Below are positions 18,134-27,419 of a DNA stretch of 64,000 nt, piece by piece. The notes beneath the pieces were generated by a model that saw only the letters and a program-made list of their open reading frames with translations, was not told the origin of the DNA and did not search any database. This stretch comes from Candidatus Cloacimonadota bacterium. Its GTDB lineage: Bacteria > Cloacimonadota > Cloacimonadia > JGIOTU-2. The position numbers and the translations under genes are program-made. Positions within the stretch are counted from its first letter, which is position 1, and each line of letters begins with the position of its first letter. The DNA lies in contig JAFGDR010000040.1 of assembly GCA_016932035.1 (NCBI GenBank), positions 1 through 64,000 on the forward strand, written 5' to 3'.

Positions 18134-18202
18134 AACTAAATTTTGATATTTTTTGTTTGAGATTATTCAATTGATTCTTTGATGTCGATATTTTCAAAAT
18201 TC

Positions 18203-18208
18203 TTGACA
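18203..18208 (+). promoter_or_regulatory. TTGACA box before the Cache lipoprotein gene
   Basis: TTGACA in ATTCTTGACAGA, 55 nt before ATG 18258, in a 124-nt gap otherwise rich in A and T with no other recognisable signal. Confidence 0.4.
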
Positions 18209-18257
18209 GATTTTCACGAATCGAGTCCCTGCAATTACTACACTTAATGGAGTTTAC

Positions 18258-19145
18258 ATGATTAAGATTTTCAATAGTAATTCTACTGTGCTCCTCATTT
18301 CACTCCTTTTACTACTTTCGTGCACAAGCACTCCTTCACAATATGATTACAAAGATACCGAGAATCTTGTTAACTTTGTGAACAGAGCCGTTGATCTCAT
18401 TGAAGAATACGGCGAGGAAGGATTTCAGCAATTCAGGATCAAAGGCAGCGAATGGGATCACGGTGATCTCTATGTTTTTGTATGGGGTTTGGATGGTATG
18501 AGATATGTTTATCCTCCCGATCCTTCAGGAGAGGGAAAGAATATGCTTGATCTCAAAGACATCAACAACAAACCCATTGGAAAATTATTTGTCGAAGCAG
18601 TAACAGGTAAATCTGGTGAGGGGTGGGTACACTATCAATGGCCCAAACCTGACAGCGACAAACCAATTTGGAAAAGCACTTTTCTGAAAAAAGCCGTTTC
18701 ACCATCAGGCAATGAATATCTTATTGGAAGCGGATTGTATGAAATGCCGATTGATAAAGCATTTGTAGTCTATAATGTTAATCAGGCAGCTGAACTCCTG
18801 CAAGAAAAAGGTATAGCAGCATTAGAAGAACTACGAAGTATTTCAGGACCTTACAGGTTCATGGATTGTTATATCTTTATAAAAGATATGCAGGGTAACG
18901 AAATATTCAATGCAGCATTCCCCGAATTAGAAGGAACGAATATCATGGAACTCCGCGATGCGGATGATCAGTTCTTTGTTAAAGATGAAATCAAAATTTT
19001 ACAAAATCGAGACTATTGCTGGAATGACTATATGTGGCCAAAACCAGGACAGACAGAACCATCTCTTAAGAGAGTTTTTGTTAAAAAAGCACTGGTAGAT
19101 GGAGAAACTCTTGTTGTTGGCTGTGGTTATTATCCGCCCGAATAA
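18258..19145 (+). CDS. Lipoprotein with two tandem Cache-type sensor domains
   Basis: The 295 residues begin with a lipoprotein signal (LLLLLSC, lipidated Cys22). Two copies of a single-Cache (sCache_2-like) unit follow, at about 35-160 and 175-295. Each has a hydrophobic strand with aromatic residues (LYVFVWGLDG; CYIFIKDMQG), the G-N-M-x-L-x-D turn, a WPKP loop (YQWPKPDSDK; YMWPKPGQTE) and a closing GSGLY/GCGYY strand. Cache domains bind small ligands for receptors, yet this protein has no membrane-crossing output. It likely hands its ligand or signal to a partner. The next genes, a membrane-anchored sensor and a GGDEF protein 7 and 36 nt further on, are the candidates. Confidence 0.8.
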   Translation: MIKIFNSNSTVLLISLLLLLSCTSTPSQYDYKDTENLVNFVNRAVDLIEEYGEEGFQQFRIKGSEWDHGDLYVFVWGLDGMRYVYPPDPSGEGKNMLDLKDINNKPIGKLFVEAVTGKSGEGWVHYQWPKPDSDKPIWKSTFLKKAVSPSGNEYLIGSGLYEMPIDKAFVVYNVNQAAELLQEKGIAALEELRSISGPYRFMDCYIFIKDMQGNEIFNAAFPELEGTNIMELRDADDQFFVKDEIKILQNRDYCWNDYMWPKPGQTEPSLKRVFVKKALVDGETLVVGCGYYPPE

Positions 19146-19151
19146 GATACC

Positions 19152-20408
19152 ATGAAAAAGATTATTCCCGTCATTGTTGTACTCATTATAATTGCTGTTT
19201 CGATTATAATCCTGAGAAAAGTATTACGTCCAGGGGAAGGCATGACCCCTTCAGAAAAAGCTCGTTCGATCGTACTGAACAAGATAAAGGAGAACGTTCA
19301 AGACGCTCTCGATTCAGCAGATAGGGATTTCTCAGCTTCAGCACAAGAAATCGCTAAACAGGGTGTTGCAAGCGAAACAACTCGTGCAATATTGAATAAG
19401 CTTGTAGAAAGCCATCCGTTTATTGTTGACTGCTGTATTGTAGACACAACTGGTATTATGATCATTGTAGAACCGGAAAATTTCAAATCCTTTGAAGGAT
19501 CGGACATTCATGACCAGGAACAGGTTCAAAAGGTTCAGCAGACACATCTACCCGTCATGAGCAAGGCATTTAATGCTGTTGAGGGTTTTCAGGCTGTCGA
19601 TATTGAATATCCGATCATGTCAAGCGGACGGGATTTCATCGGCTCGCTCAGCATGCTCATCCGCCCTGATTCAATGCTCGTGGATATCATAAAACCCATA
19701 ATAAAAGGAGTACCGGTAAATGTTTGGGTAATGCAAAAAGATGGTGTGATCCTTTACGACCGAAATAAAGAAGAGATCGGCAGAAATCTTTTTAGTGATG
19801 ACATGTATAAACCTTATGGAAATTTACGAGCCCTTGGACACGAAATTATCGAAAACGAAACCGGCATTGGCTCATATACGTTCCTGTCTGACACTATGAA
19901 AGAAGCAGTCGAAAAGCAGTGTTTCTGGGAGACAACTGGGCTTTATGACATGCAATGGAAACTTGTTCTCACATCTCAACTTTCCGGAGCTGAAGCTCTT
20001 AAAGGTTCGAAGGAGTCCATTCGATATATTCAGAAAAAACTTCGTGAATTCCTTCAGCGCGATGACCTTCACGCGGCACTTCTTACACAGAATGACGACA
20101 AGATCAAAGAATGTTTCCGGAATTTTTATGATGATTATCCATATATATACAGCATCCAATGGACTGATACATCAATGGTTGGACGATTCGGTATTCCTCC
20201 CGAACATTCGCTAACGAATTATAACTACCGGGAAAGCAGAGAGGGATTCGACGAACGAAATGAAGCTTTTATGGAATTAGTCGAGAATCAAGAACCTGTT
20301 GTGGTTGAAAAAGACCTGCTTGAGGGAGATCGTGCAATTTTCATCATCGAACCTGTCATGTATGAAGAAATATATCTTGGAATAATTTACATTATGATCT
20401 TGAAATGA
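19152..20408 (+). CDS. Membrane-anchored periplasmic double-Cache sensor protein without output domain
   Basis: The protein has 418 residues with a single N-terminal membrane helix (about 4-22) and a long extracytoplasmic region. The first half, at about 40-290, looks like a PDC/dCache domain: a long helix, VDCCIVDTTGIMIIVEP, YPIMSSGRDFIGSLSMLI, VWVMQKDGVILYD, IGSYTF and QWKLVLTSQ. The second half contains a further sensor-like unit (YIYSIQWTDTSMVGRFG ... IIEPVMYEEIYLGIIYIM). There is no HAMP, kinase or other cytosolic domain. It lies 6 nt after the Cache lipoprotein and 36 nt before a receiver-GGDEF gene. This suggests a split sensory system in which periplasmic sensor parts are separate proteins. 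Confidence 0.7.
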   Translation: MKKIIPVIVVLIIIAVSIIILRKVLRPGEGMTPSEKARSIVLNKIKENVQDALDSADRDFSASAQEIAKQGVASETTRAILNKLVESHPFIVDCCIVDTTGIMIIVEPENFKSFEGSDIHDQEQVQKVQQTHLPVMSKAFNAVEGFQAVDIEYPIMSSGRDFIGSLSMLIRPDSMLVDIIKPIIKGVPVNVWVMQKDGVILYDRNKEEIGRNLFSDDMYKPYGNLRALGHEIIENETGIGSYTFLSDTMKEAVEKQCFWETTGLYDMQWKLVLTSQLSGAEALKGSKESIRYIQKKLREFLQRDDLHAALLTQNDDKIKECFRNFYDDYPYIYSIQWTDTSMVGRFGIPPEHSLTNYNYRESREGFDERNEAFMELVENQEPVVVEKDLLEGDRAIFIIEPVMYEEIYLGIIYIMILK

Positions 20409-20444
20409 ACGTACCAACATTTCTCGAACCAGTAAAGAGTTGAT

Positions 20445-22985
20445 ATGGCGAAAACAAGCGTGCTCATAGTAGAGGATGAGATAATTGTTGCAAAAAATAC
20501 CGAGGTAATGCTTCGCAGTCTTGATTATAATATCATAGACATTTGCCCTTCTGGTGAAAAAGCAATCAAGACAACTGTGGAAAAACATCCTGATCTTATA
20601 CTCATGGATATAGTCCTTGCCGGTAAGATTGATGGCATTGAAGCAGCGCGACAGATCCTCGAAGAGGTTGATGTTCCGATCATCTTCACGACGTCATATT
20701 CTGATGATGAAACGCTGAAGCGCGCAAAAGAGACCACTCCGTATGGGTATATTATCAAGCCATTTCAAAAAAAGGAATTATTGGCAAGCATCGAGATTGC
20801 GATCGAACGCCATACACTCGAACAGATAAACCGCCAGAATGAACAACTGCTGCAGACAACGCTCCAGAGTATCAGTGACGGTATTATCACAACAGATAAA
20901 AAGGGAAATGTTCTTTATATAAATAATATTGGAGAAAGCATTACCGGATGGTCTACTCAAGAGGTTATAGGCAAGCCCTTAAAAGAAGTCTTCAAGTTTT
21001 CAGGTGCTGATAAAATTAAAGATCTATGCAAAATAATTGATAATCCTTCACGAATAAAAGAAATTGTTAAGATCCCATCAGCAACGCTTATTGACAACAA
21101 GGAATTATCTAAAATAATCGAGGGAAGTATATCTCCAATTATTGGCAAAACAGGTAAGATATCCGGTTTTGTTTTTGTTTTTCGGGACATCACCGTGCTC
21201 AATAAAGCGCAACGGATTCAAAATACACTGTATAACATTTCAAATGCCGTTAATTCTACAAATAATATCCAGGAACTGTTTGAATCAATTCAAGAATATC
21301 TCGGTGAAATCATCGACACGAAGAATTTTTATGTGGCTCTGTATGATAAGAAAAACGATACGATCTCTCTTCCTTATATCATCGATCAGGAAGATAAGTT
21401 CACAACGTTCCCTGCAGGTAAGACACTTACAGGATATGTAATTAAGGATAATAAATCCATGCTTGTTGACCAGGAATTGAACAAAGAGATGACAAAGAAA
21501 GGTTTGATAGAAAGTATCGGTTCACCATCAAAGATCTGGCTCGGGGTGCCGTTGCGCATAGAGAAAGAAGTTATCGGTGTTGTTGCAGTACAAAGTTATG
21601 ATGATGAAAATCTTTATACAAAAGACGATCTGGAAATTCTGGAGTTCGTTTCAGAGCAGATGGCAATAGCTATTTCCCATAAACGTGTCGAGGATGCACA
21701 GCGAGTTGAGAGAGCTTATTTTGAGCAGCTTTTTGAGAATGCTCCAGAGGCTATTGTGCTCATCGATAATGAAAGCAGAATTCTACGAATGAATGAGGAA
21801 TTTACCAGAACTTTTGGATATACAATTGAGGAAGCACAAAATAAAAAGATCGATGAACTTCTTACTCGCGGCGAATATGGAAAAGAGGCAAAAAAGGTCA
21901 CAGGAAAAATCGCGAAAGGAGAAACGGTTGCCCTCGAAAGTGTGCGCTGGCACAAGAACGGTACGCCGGTCGATGTTTCTATCCTTGGTACACCAATTAT
22001 TTTTGGGGGAGGTCAGCTGGCAGTTTATGGGATATACCGTGATATTTCAGACAAAAAAGCAGCCCAAGAAGCACTGAAAAAAAGTGAAGAACGGTATCGA
22101 GAACTCATCGAAAATGTACATGACATAATTTATAGATTCGATCTGGAGGGAGTAATAACGTATATCAACACTGTTGGAGAAAAAATATTTGGGATGCCGT
22201 CAGATGAAATAGTAGGAAAAAGAACTCTCGATATTGTGCAGCCGGAGAACCGAACTGCCTTAAAACATTTCTTCCAGAGACAGTACTTAAAGAAAACGCA
22301 GAATACGTATCATGAATTTGAGATTATTAAGAAAAACAATGAAAAAACATGGCTTGGACAGAATACTTCTTTGCTTTTAGAAAATGATAAGATTATTGGT
22401 TTCCAGGCAATCGCACGCGATATAACCAGCAGAAAAAAAGCAGAAGAAGAAATCCGTGAAGCAAACAAGAAACTCGAGCTCCTTTCACGAACCGATCCCC
22501 TTACGCAACTTTCTAACCGCAGGGATGTTATTGAGAAGATCAGGTATGAAAAAAGACGATACGGCAGAAGTGAACAGTCCTTCACAATAATGATCTGTGA
22601 TATTGATGATTTTAAAGTCATAAACGATACGTTTGGACATGATGCGGGAGATGAAGTTCTAAAAACCCTTGCAAATATAATGTGCATGAATGTCCGCAAA
22701 CAGGATACTGTTGCCCGTTGGGGTGGCGAAGAATTCCTGCTGCTGCTTCCTCAAACAGAGGCAGCAGGCGGCTTGGTCCTTGCGGAAAAGATCAGGTCAC
22801 GGATAAAGTCAAAAGAATTCAAATTCCTTGGAAAGAGTATCCATATTACGATAACAATCGGCTTAAGCGTCTATCATGAAAACAGATCAATAGAGGACAC
22901 CATTAACCAGGCAGATCAGGCACTTTACATGGGTAAAAAACTTGGAAAAGATTGCGTGAAGTGCGAAACAGATCTTGTGAAATAA
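20445..22985 (+). CDS. Response regulator with PAS-GAF-PAS-PAS and diguanylate cyclase (GGDEF) domains
   Basis: This cytosolic signalling protein has 846 residues. The receiver (1-125) has acidic Asp11/Glu12, phospho-acceptor Asp55 (LMDIVL) and the Lys of IIKPF. Then follow PAS (about 135-260), GAF (about 270-425), PAS (about 435-550), PAS (about 560-675) and GGDEF (about 690-845). The GGDEF active site is intact (RWGGEEF). An RKQD inhibitory site lies exactly five residues before it, so feedback-inhibited c-di-GMP synthesis is expected. It has no membrane segment. The likely phosphodonor is the HisKA_2 kinase at 24723, two genes downstream. The NCS2 permease follows 10 nt later. Confidence 0.92.
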   Translation: MAKTSVLIVEDEIIVAKNTEVMLRSLDYNIIDICPSGEKAIKTTVEKHPDLILMDIVLAGKIDGIEAARQILEEVDVPIIFTTSYSDDETLKRAKETTPYGYIIKPFQKKELLASIEIAIERHTLEQINRQNEQLLQTTLQSISDGIITTDKKGNVLYINNIGESITGWSTQEVIGKPLKEVFKFSGADKIKDLCKIIDNPSRIKEIVKIPSATLIDNKELSKIIEGSISPIIGKTGKISGFVFVFRDITVLNKAQRIQNTLYNISNAVNSTNNIQELFESIQEYLGEIIDTKNFYVALYDKKNDTISLPYIIDQEDKFTTFPAGKTLTGYVIKDNKSMLVDQELNKEMTKKGLIESIGSPSKIWLGVPLRIEKEVIGVVAVQSYDDENLYTKDDLEILEFVSEQMAIAISHKRVEDAQRVERAYFEQLFENAPEAIVLIDNESRILRMNEEFTRTFGYTIEEAQNKKIDELLTRGEYGKEAKKVTGKIAKGETVALESVRWHKNGTPVDVSILGTPIIFGGGQLAVYGIYRDISDKKAAQEALKKSEERYRELIENVHDIIYRFDLEGVITYINTVGEKIFGMPSDEIVGKRTLDIVQPENRTALKHFFQRQYLKKTQNTYHEFEIIKKNNEKTWLGQNTSLLLENDKIIGFQAIARDITSRKKAEEEIREANKKLELLSRTDPLTQLSNRRDVIEKIRYEKRRYGRSEQSFTIMICDIDDFKVINDTFGHDAGDEVLKTLANIMCMNVRKQDTVARWGGEEFLLLLPQTEAAGGLVLAEKIRSRIKSKEFKFLGKSIHITITIGLSVYHENRSIEDTINQADQALYMGKKLGKDCVKCETDLVK

Positions 22986-22995
22986 AGAGGAACGC

Positions 22996-24711
22996 ATGAT
23001 AAAAAAACCTGATAATCTTATCTATGGCGTAAATGAAAAGCCACCACCTTTTACTACATTATTTCTGGGTTTGCAACATGTTTTTGTCATCTTTATCGCG
23101 ATGATCTTTCCTGTTATGATCGTCAGACATCTCGGTGCTGAGATCGATCCACGCACAGCAAGTGGCTTTGTGAGTATTACGATGATATGCAGCGGCATTG
23201 TGACCATATTACAGGCATTGAAGAAGGGACCGGTTGGATCAGGATATCTCTGTCCTTCAGTGTGTGGGCCATCATATATGCAAGCATCATTTATGGCAAT
23301 TTCTGGTGGAGGACTGCCACTCCTGTTCGGCATGACAGGGTTTGTTGGTATTGTTGAGTCGATCTTCTCACGGGTAATGCATAAACTCAGAGTTTTATTC
23401 CCCACCGAGGTAACGGGTACAATCGTTGCAATGGTCGGTGTTACGATCATACCTTTGGCAATCAAGAGTTTTGTTGGTTTGAGTGAAACTGATACCATTG
23501 TTACTACACCTGAAATCATTGTAGGTATTACAACGCTTCTTTTGATGATCGGACTCAATGTATTCAGCAAGGGCAAACTCCGTCTCTACAGTGCATTGAT
23601 CGGGATGGCTTCAGGATATGTTCTCGCTTATGTATTTGGACTCTTTACACCGGCAGATTTTCAAAAAATTCACCAGTCAAAGCTCGTTAACTTTCCTTAC
23701 CTTAAAGATCTCACGTGGGCATTTGATCCGAGAATGATTATACCTTTTACCATAGCTGCTCTATGCTCTGCCCTCAAGACGGTCGGTGACCTGACTACAT
23801 GCCAGAAGATAAATGATGCAAACTGGAAACGTCCTGAGATGAAATCCATTTCCAAAGGCATTCTTGCAGATGGTTTAGGTGGAGTACTCCCCGGAATCTT
23901 AGGAGGTTTCGGTCAATCAACTTCATCGACCAATGTTGGATTATCGATTGCAACCGGTGCTACCAGCCGGGTAATTGCTTACAGCACTGGTATCATACTC
24001 ATTTTTCTGGGCTTCTTACCCAAACTTGCAAATATTTTTATAATCATGCCCAAACCAGTAATGGGAGCAACTCTCATCTATGCGATCGGCTTTATGATCA
24101 TCTCAGGATTCCAGATAGTGATGAGCCGAATGCTCGACTCCCGAAAAATATTTGTTGTGGGAATATCTCTCATTTTCGGCCTGAGTGCAGATATGATCCC
24201 ATTGGCATATAAAGATGTACATTCCTGGCTCAGCCCGATATTTCATTCTTCACTTTCTTTCGGAGCAGTCACCGCAGTTGTACTGAATCTTCTTATGAGG
24301 ATAGGAATAAAGAAAAAGGTCTCAATTGCTCTTACCGCCGGCAAGGAATCTTCAGATAAAATTTATGCATTCATGCAGAAAGCTGGCAGTTCATGGGGAG
24401 CACGACCAAATGTTATTTTTAAAGCAATCACAGTAATGAATGAGTTTATGGAATCCGCACCTGAACTCGGGTTAACCTCGCAAGATGTTATTATGAATGT
24501 AAGTTTCGATGAATTTAACCTGGATGTAACTATAGAATATGCCGGAAAACAAATGCTCTTCCCTGCAAAGAGACCTTCGAAAGAGATATTAATGACCCAG
24601 GAAAATGCAGCAATTGAGCTGGCAGGATATCTGATTGCAACAAATGCAGATTCCACTCATTCAAAAATTGAAAAAGGACATGTTTACCTAACATTCCACT
24701 TTGAACATTAA
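22996..24711 (+). CDS. NCS2-family nucleobase permease with an extra C-terminal domain
   Basis: This is a uracil/xanthine-type (NCS2) transporter with about 12-14 membrane segments over residues 20-440. Family signs include GPVGSGYLCPSVCGPSY, VTGTIVAMVGVTIIPLAIK and the region GGFGQSTSSTNVGLSIATG (QSTSSTN motif). At 571 residues it is about 120 longer than usual. The extra C-terminal part (about 450-571) is soluble and resembles a degenerate RsbW/HATPase-type fold: a helix with NEFMESAPELGL, alternating strands VIMNVSFDEFNLDVTIEY, and a final helix-strand-strand ENAAIELAGYLIATNA ... VYLTFHFEH. ATP-binding glycines are not obvious. Lying between a receiver-GGDEF gene and a HisKA_2 kinase gene, it may act as a transporter-coupled sensor. 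The permease call is firm; the tail call is tentative. Confidence 0.88.
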   Translation: MIKKPDNLIYGVNEKPPPFTTLFLGLQHVFVIFIAMIFPVMIVRHLGAEIDPRTASGFVSITMICSGIVTILQALKKGPVGSGYLCPSVCGPSYMQASFMAISGGGLPLLFGMTGFVGIVESIFSRVMHKLRVLFPTEVTGTIVAMVGVTIIPLAIKSFVGLSETDTIVTTPEIIVGITTLLLMIGLNVFSKGKLRLYSALIGMASGYVLAYVFGLFTPADFQKIHQSKLVNFPYLKDLTWAFDPRMIIPFTIAALCSALKTVGDLTTCQKINDANWKRPEMKSISKGILADGLGGVLPGILGGFGQSTSSTNVGLSIATGATSRVIAYSTGIILIFLGFLPKLANIFIIMPKPVMGATLIYAIGFMIISGFQIVMSRMLDSRKIFVVGISLIFGLSADMIPLAYKDVHSWLSPIFHSSLSFGAVTAVVLNLLMRIGIKKKVSIALTAGKESSDKIYAFMQKAGSSWGARPNVIFKAITVMNEFMESAPELGLTSQDVIMNVSFDEFNLDVTIEYAGKQMLFPAKRPSKEILMTQENAAIELAGYLIATNADSTHSKIEKGHVYLTFHFEH

Positions 24712-24722
24712 CTATAAATCCT

Positions 24723-27359
24723 ATGAAGAAAAAAGCCCGAAGCGTATCGACCCTCTTTATCCTTAGCATGGTTGTGGTCACCACCCTCTCTGTTACAATG
24801 CTTGGATATTATCTTATCACACAGGAATATACACAGTTCTCTGAATCGAATACCAAGATCCGTGATGAATTTATTAACACCAACAAACAGATCATTAAAT
24901 ATGAAGTTCAAAGCTCCGTTAATTATATAAATTTCCGCATCAAGGAATCGAGGAATGAGTTGAAATCCCATATCAAGGAACAACTCTATCAAGGATATCA
25001 AATACTTGAGTATCTTTATGATGAATATAAATTTACGATGCCGGAATCCGAACTTAAAGAACTGCTCATCTCGGTATTGCGCCCATTTAAGTATAATACC
25101 GGGCGAGGATATTACTCGGTTACAACCGGAGATGGGAAGGCATTACTCCTACAGTCCGACATGGCTAACAATCCACTTGAAGCAGAAGGTATCAATCGGC
25201 TAAATCAAAAGGATGTTAAGGGTTTTTATTTTGTGAGGGAGTTCATCAAGGTTGCTAAAAATCAAAATGAAGGATTTGTTGAATATTACCGCATAATTCC
25301 TAATGATCCGTCTCGAAAACCATATCTCAAAGTATCATTTGTGAGATACTTTGAGCCTTTTGATTGGATCATCGCTACCGGTGATTATCTTGAAAGTTAC
25401 ATGGACGAATTGAAGTATTCAATAATCGAACATCTGGCTAATATTAGATTTGGTGATGATGGATATATTTTCGGGGTTACATATGATGGAGAATCCTTGT
25501 TTTCTAATGGAAAGATCACACTTGGCTCTGATAATATCTGGGATTTAACCGATCCGGCAGGTGTGAAGATCATACAGGAGGAAAAGAGAATAATCGATAC
25601 AGAAGGTGAGGGTTATCTGGAGTATCAGTGGAATAAGCTCGAAGATGAAAATCTTTATCCCAAAATATCATATATAACAGGAATCCCCCAGTGGAAATGG
25701 ATCATCGGAGCGGGGATATATCTCGACAATATTGAATCGCTTATTGCTCAGGAAAAATTGATCCTGAGACAACGCATCAACAACCACATCATGAAACTGG
25801 TTGCACTCCTTGCCTTTATCATTGTAATCATAGCTAATACTTCGATCTACGTTACGGTAAGACTCAAAAGGAATTTTAAGACGTTTATGTCTTTCTTCCA
25901 GAAAGCAGAGAACGAGAATGTTCAGATAGAGCCGGAGCAAGTGCACTTCTCCGAATTTCAATCTATTGCTCATTCTGCAAACAGCCTCATAGCAAAAAGA
26001 ACACAGGCAGAAGAGAATCTTCGTTTGTTCAGGGAAGTATTCTATTACTCTACAGACGGTATTGAGATCATCAAACCTGACTTTACATTCTACGAGCAAA
26101 ATCCAACACACAGAAAGCTTTTTGGATACTCAAACGAAGACCTCGCAGGAAAGACCCCTGCCGTCTATATGGGCGATGACAATTTTCATGAGATGAAAGA
26201 TGCACTTCTCGAATATGAATTCTATCGTGCAGAGACCTATATGAGAACGTCAGACAATCGGGAAGTATTCATCGATATGTCTTCATTCCCTATTTTTGAT
26301 AAAGATGGAAATGTGCTTTTTTATGTAGCAATACAAAGAGACAATACTGAACAAAAAGCAATTTTCAATGAACTGCAGAAGAGTGAAGAGAAATACCGCA
26401 ATCTTATTGAGACGATGGAGGAGGGTATGATGCTAGTTGATGCTGACGAGAATATCCTCTTTGCTAACCAGGCAACAGGCATAATATTTGATATTCCCTA
26501 CGAAGAATTGATTGGGACCAATCTTAAAAATGTCACCTTGAAAGATGACATTGAACACCTCTTATTTCAAACACAGAGAAGAAAAGAGGGAATAAGAGAT
26601 AGATATGAGATTCGCTGCCAGACGTATACGGGGGCAATAAAATTTCTTCTTGTTAATGCACGTCCAATTTTCGAAGAAGATGAATATGCTGGTTCATTCT
26701 CAGTCTTTACTGACATTACCGACATCAAGAAATCTCAGCATGAACTTGAGAAATCCCTGGCAGAAAAAGTTGTTATGCTGCAGGAAATCCACCATCGCGT
26801 AAAAAACAACATGCAGATCATCATCAGCTTGCTGCACCTTCAGTCAATGTACATCGAAGATGAAGAAATCGTTAGCCGATTCAAGGTGATTGAGAATCGA
26901 ATTCGTTCCATGGCTATCATTCATGAAAAACTATATGAATCAGAGAATTTTGTAGATATCGACTTCGGTGAATATATTGAAGAGCTTTTTAGAACACTGT
27001 TCAATTCAACCGGGCTTGCTGATGAAAAAATACAATGTAAACTCGAGATCGAACCAATTACACTCGATCTTAACCAGGCCGTACCCTGCGGATTGCTCTG
27101 TAACGAGTTGCTGACCAATATTTTTAAACATGCCTTCCCCGGGAATATGACCGGTACGGTTCGTATTTCAATGAAGAAAACCAAGGATGGCAAAAACAAA
27201 CTCACGATCGAGGATGATGGTGTGGGATTCACAGAAAAACTCGAAGAAGCGGGACAATCATCGTTGGGACTCCAGCTTATCCAGGACCTTGTCACACAAC
27301 TTGGCGGTACATTGAGTCTTAATAAAAACAAAGGAACATCATACACGATTATTTTTTGA
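24723..27359 (+). CDS. Sensor histidine kinase: double Cache, PAS-PAS, HisKA_2, HATPase
   Basis: The 878-residue membrane kinase has TM1 at about 8-28, a periplasmic region at about 35-350 with two sCache_2-like units (GYYSVTTGDGKALLLQ ... FDWIIATGDYLE; GYIFGVTYDGESLF ... QWKWIIGAGIYLD), and TM2 at about 362-382. Two cytosolic PAS domains follow at about 430-550 and 555-670. HisKA_2 has EIHHRVKNNMQ with the phospho-accepting His at 690-691. The HATPase has CNELLTNIFKHAF, IEDDGVGF and SLGLQLIQDL. All catalytic boxes are intact. HisKA_2 kinases often pair with stand-alone or distant receivers; the receiver-GGDEF protein two genes upstream is the natural partner. Confidence 0.93.
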   Translation: MKKKARSVSTLFILSMVVVTTLSVTMLGYYLITQEYTQFSESNTKIRDEFINTNKQIIKYEVQSSVNYINFRIKESRNELKSHIKEQLYQGYQILEYLYDEYKFTMPESELKELLISVLRPFKYNTGRGYYSVTTGDGKALLLQSDMANNPLEAEGINRLNQKDVKGFYFVREFIKVAKNQNEGFVEYYRIIPNDPSRKPYLKVSFVRYFEPFDWIIATGDYLESYMDELKYSIIEHLANIRFGDDGYIFGVTYDGESLFSNGKITLGSDNIWDLTDPAGVKIIQEEKRIIDTEGEGYLEYQWNKLEDENLYPKISYITGIPQWKWIIGAGIYLDNIESLIAQEKLILRQRINNHIMKLVALLAFIIVIIANTSIYVTVRLKRNFKTFMSFFQKAENENVQIEPEQVHFSEFQSIAHSANSLIAKRTQAEENLRLFREVFYYSTDGIEIIKPDFTFYEQNPTHRKLFGYSNEDLAGKTPAVYMGDDNFHEMKDALLEYEFYRAETYMRTSDNREVFIDMSSFPIFDKDGNVLFYVAIQRDNTEQKAIFNELQKSEEKYRNLIETMEEGMMLVDADENILFANQATGIIFDIPYEELIGTNLKNVTLKDDIEHLLFQTQRRKEGIRDRYEIRCQTYTGAIKFLLVNARPIFEEDEYAGSFSVFTDITDIKKSQHELEKSLAEKVVMLQEIHHRVKNNMQIIISLLHLQSMYIEDEEIVSRFKVIENRIRSMAIIHEKLYESENFVDIDFGEYIEELFRTLFNSTGLADEKIQCKLEIEPITLDLNQAVPCGLLCNELLTNIFKHAFPGNMTGTVRISMKKTKDGKNKLTIEDDGVGFTEKLEEAGQSSLGLQLIQDLVTQLGGTLSLNKNKGTSYTIIF

Positions 27360-27419
27360 TATTTGAGATAGATAAGATTTTAATAAGTTTCGGCTTTGTC
27401 GGTGCGGGTTAGGAGTAGC

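Noticed and set aside
23022-23576. 184-residue antisense frame inside the NCS2 permease gene
   Set aside because: It is the mirror of a strongly coding membrane gene, has no ribosome site, and its composition follows the permease codons.
27396-27419. Upstream TTG start of the PPDK-like gene
   Set aside because: The AGGAG site lies inside this extension and fits GTG 27420 instead.
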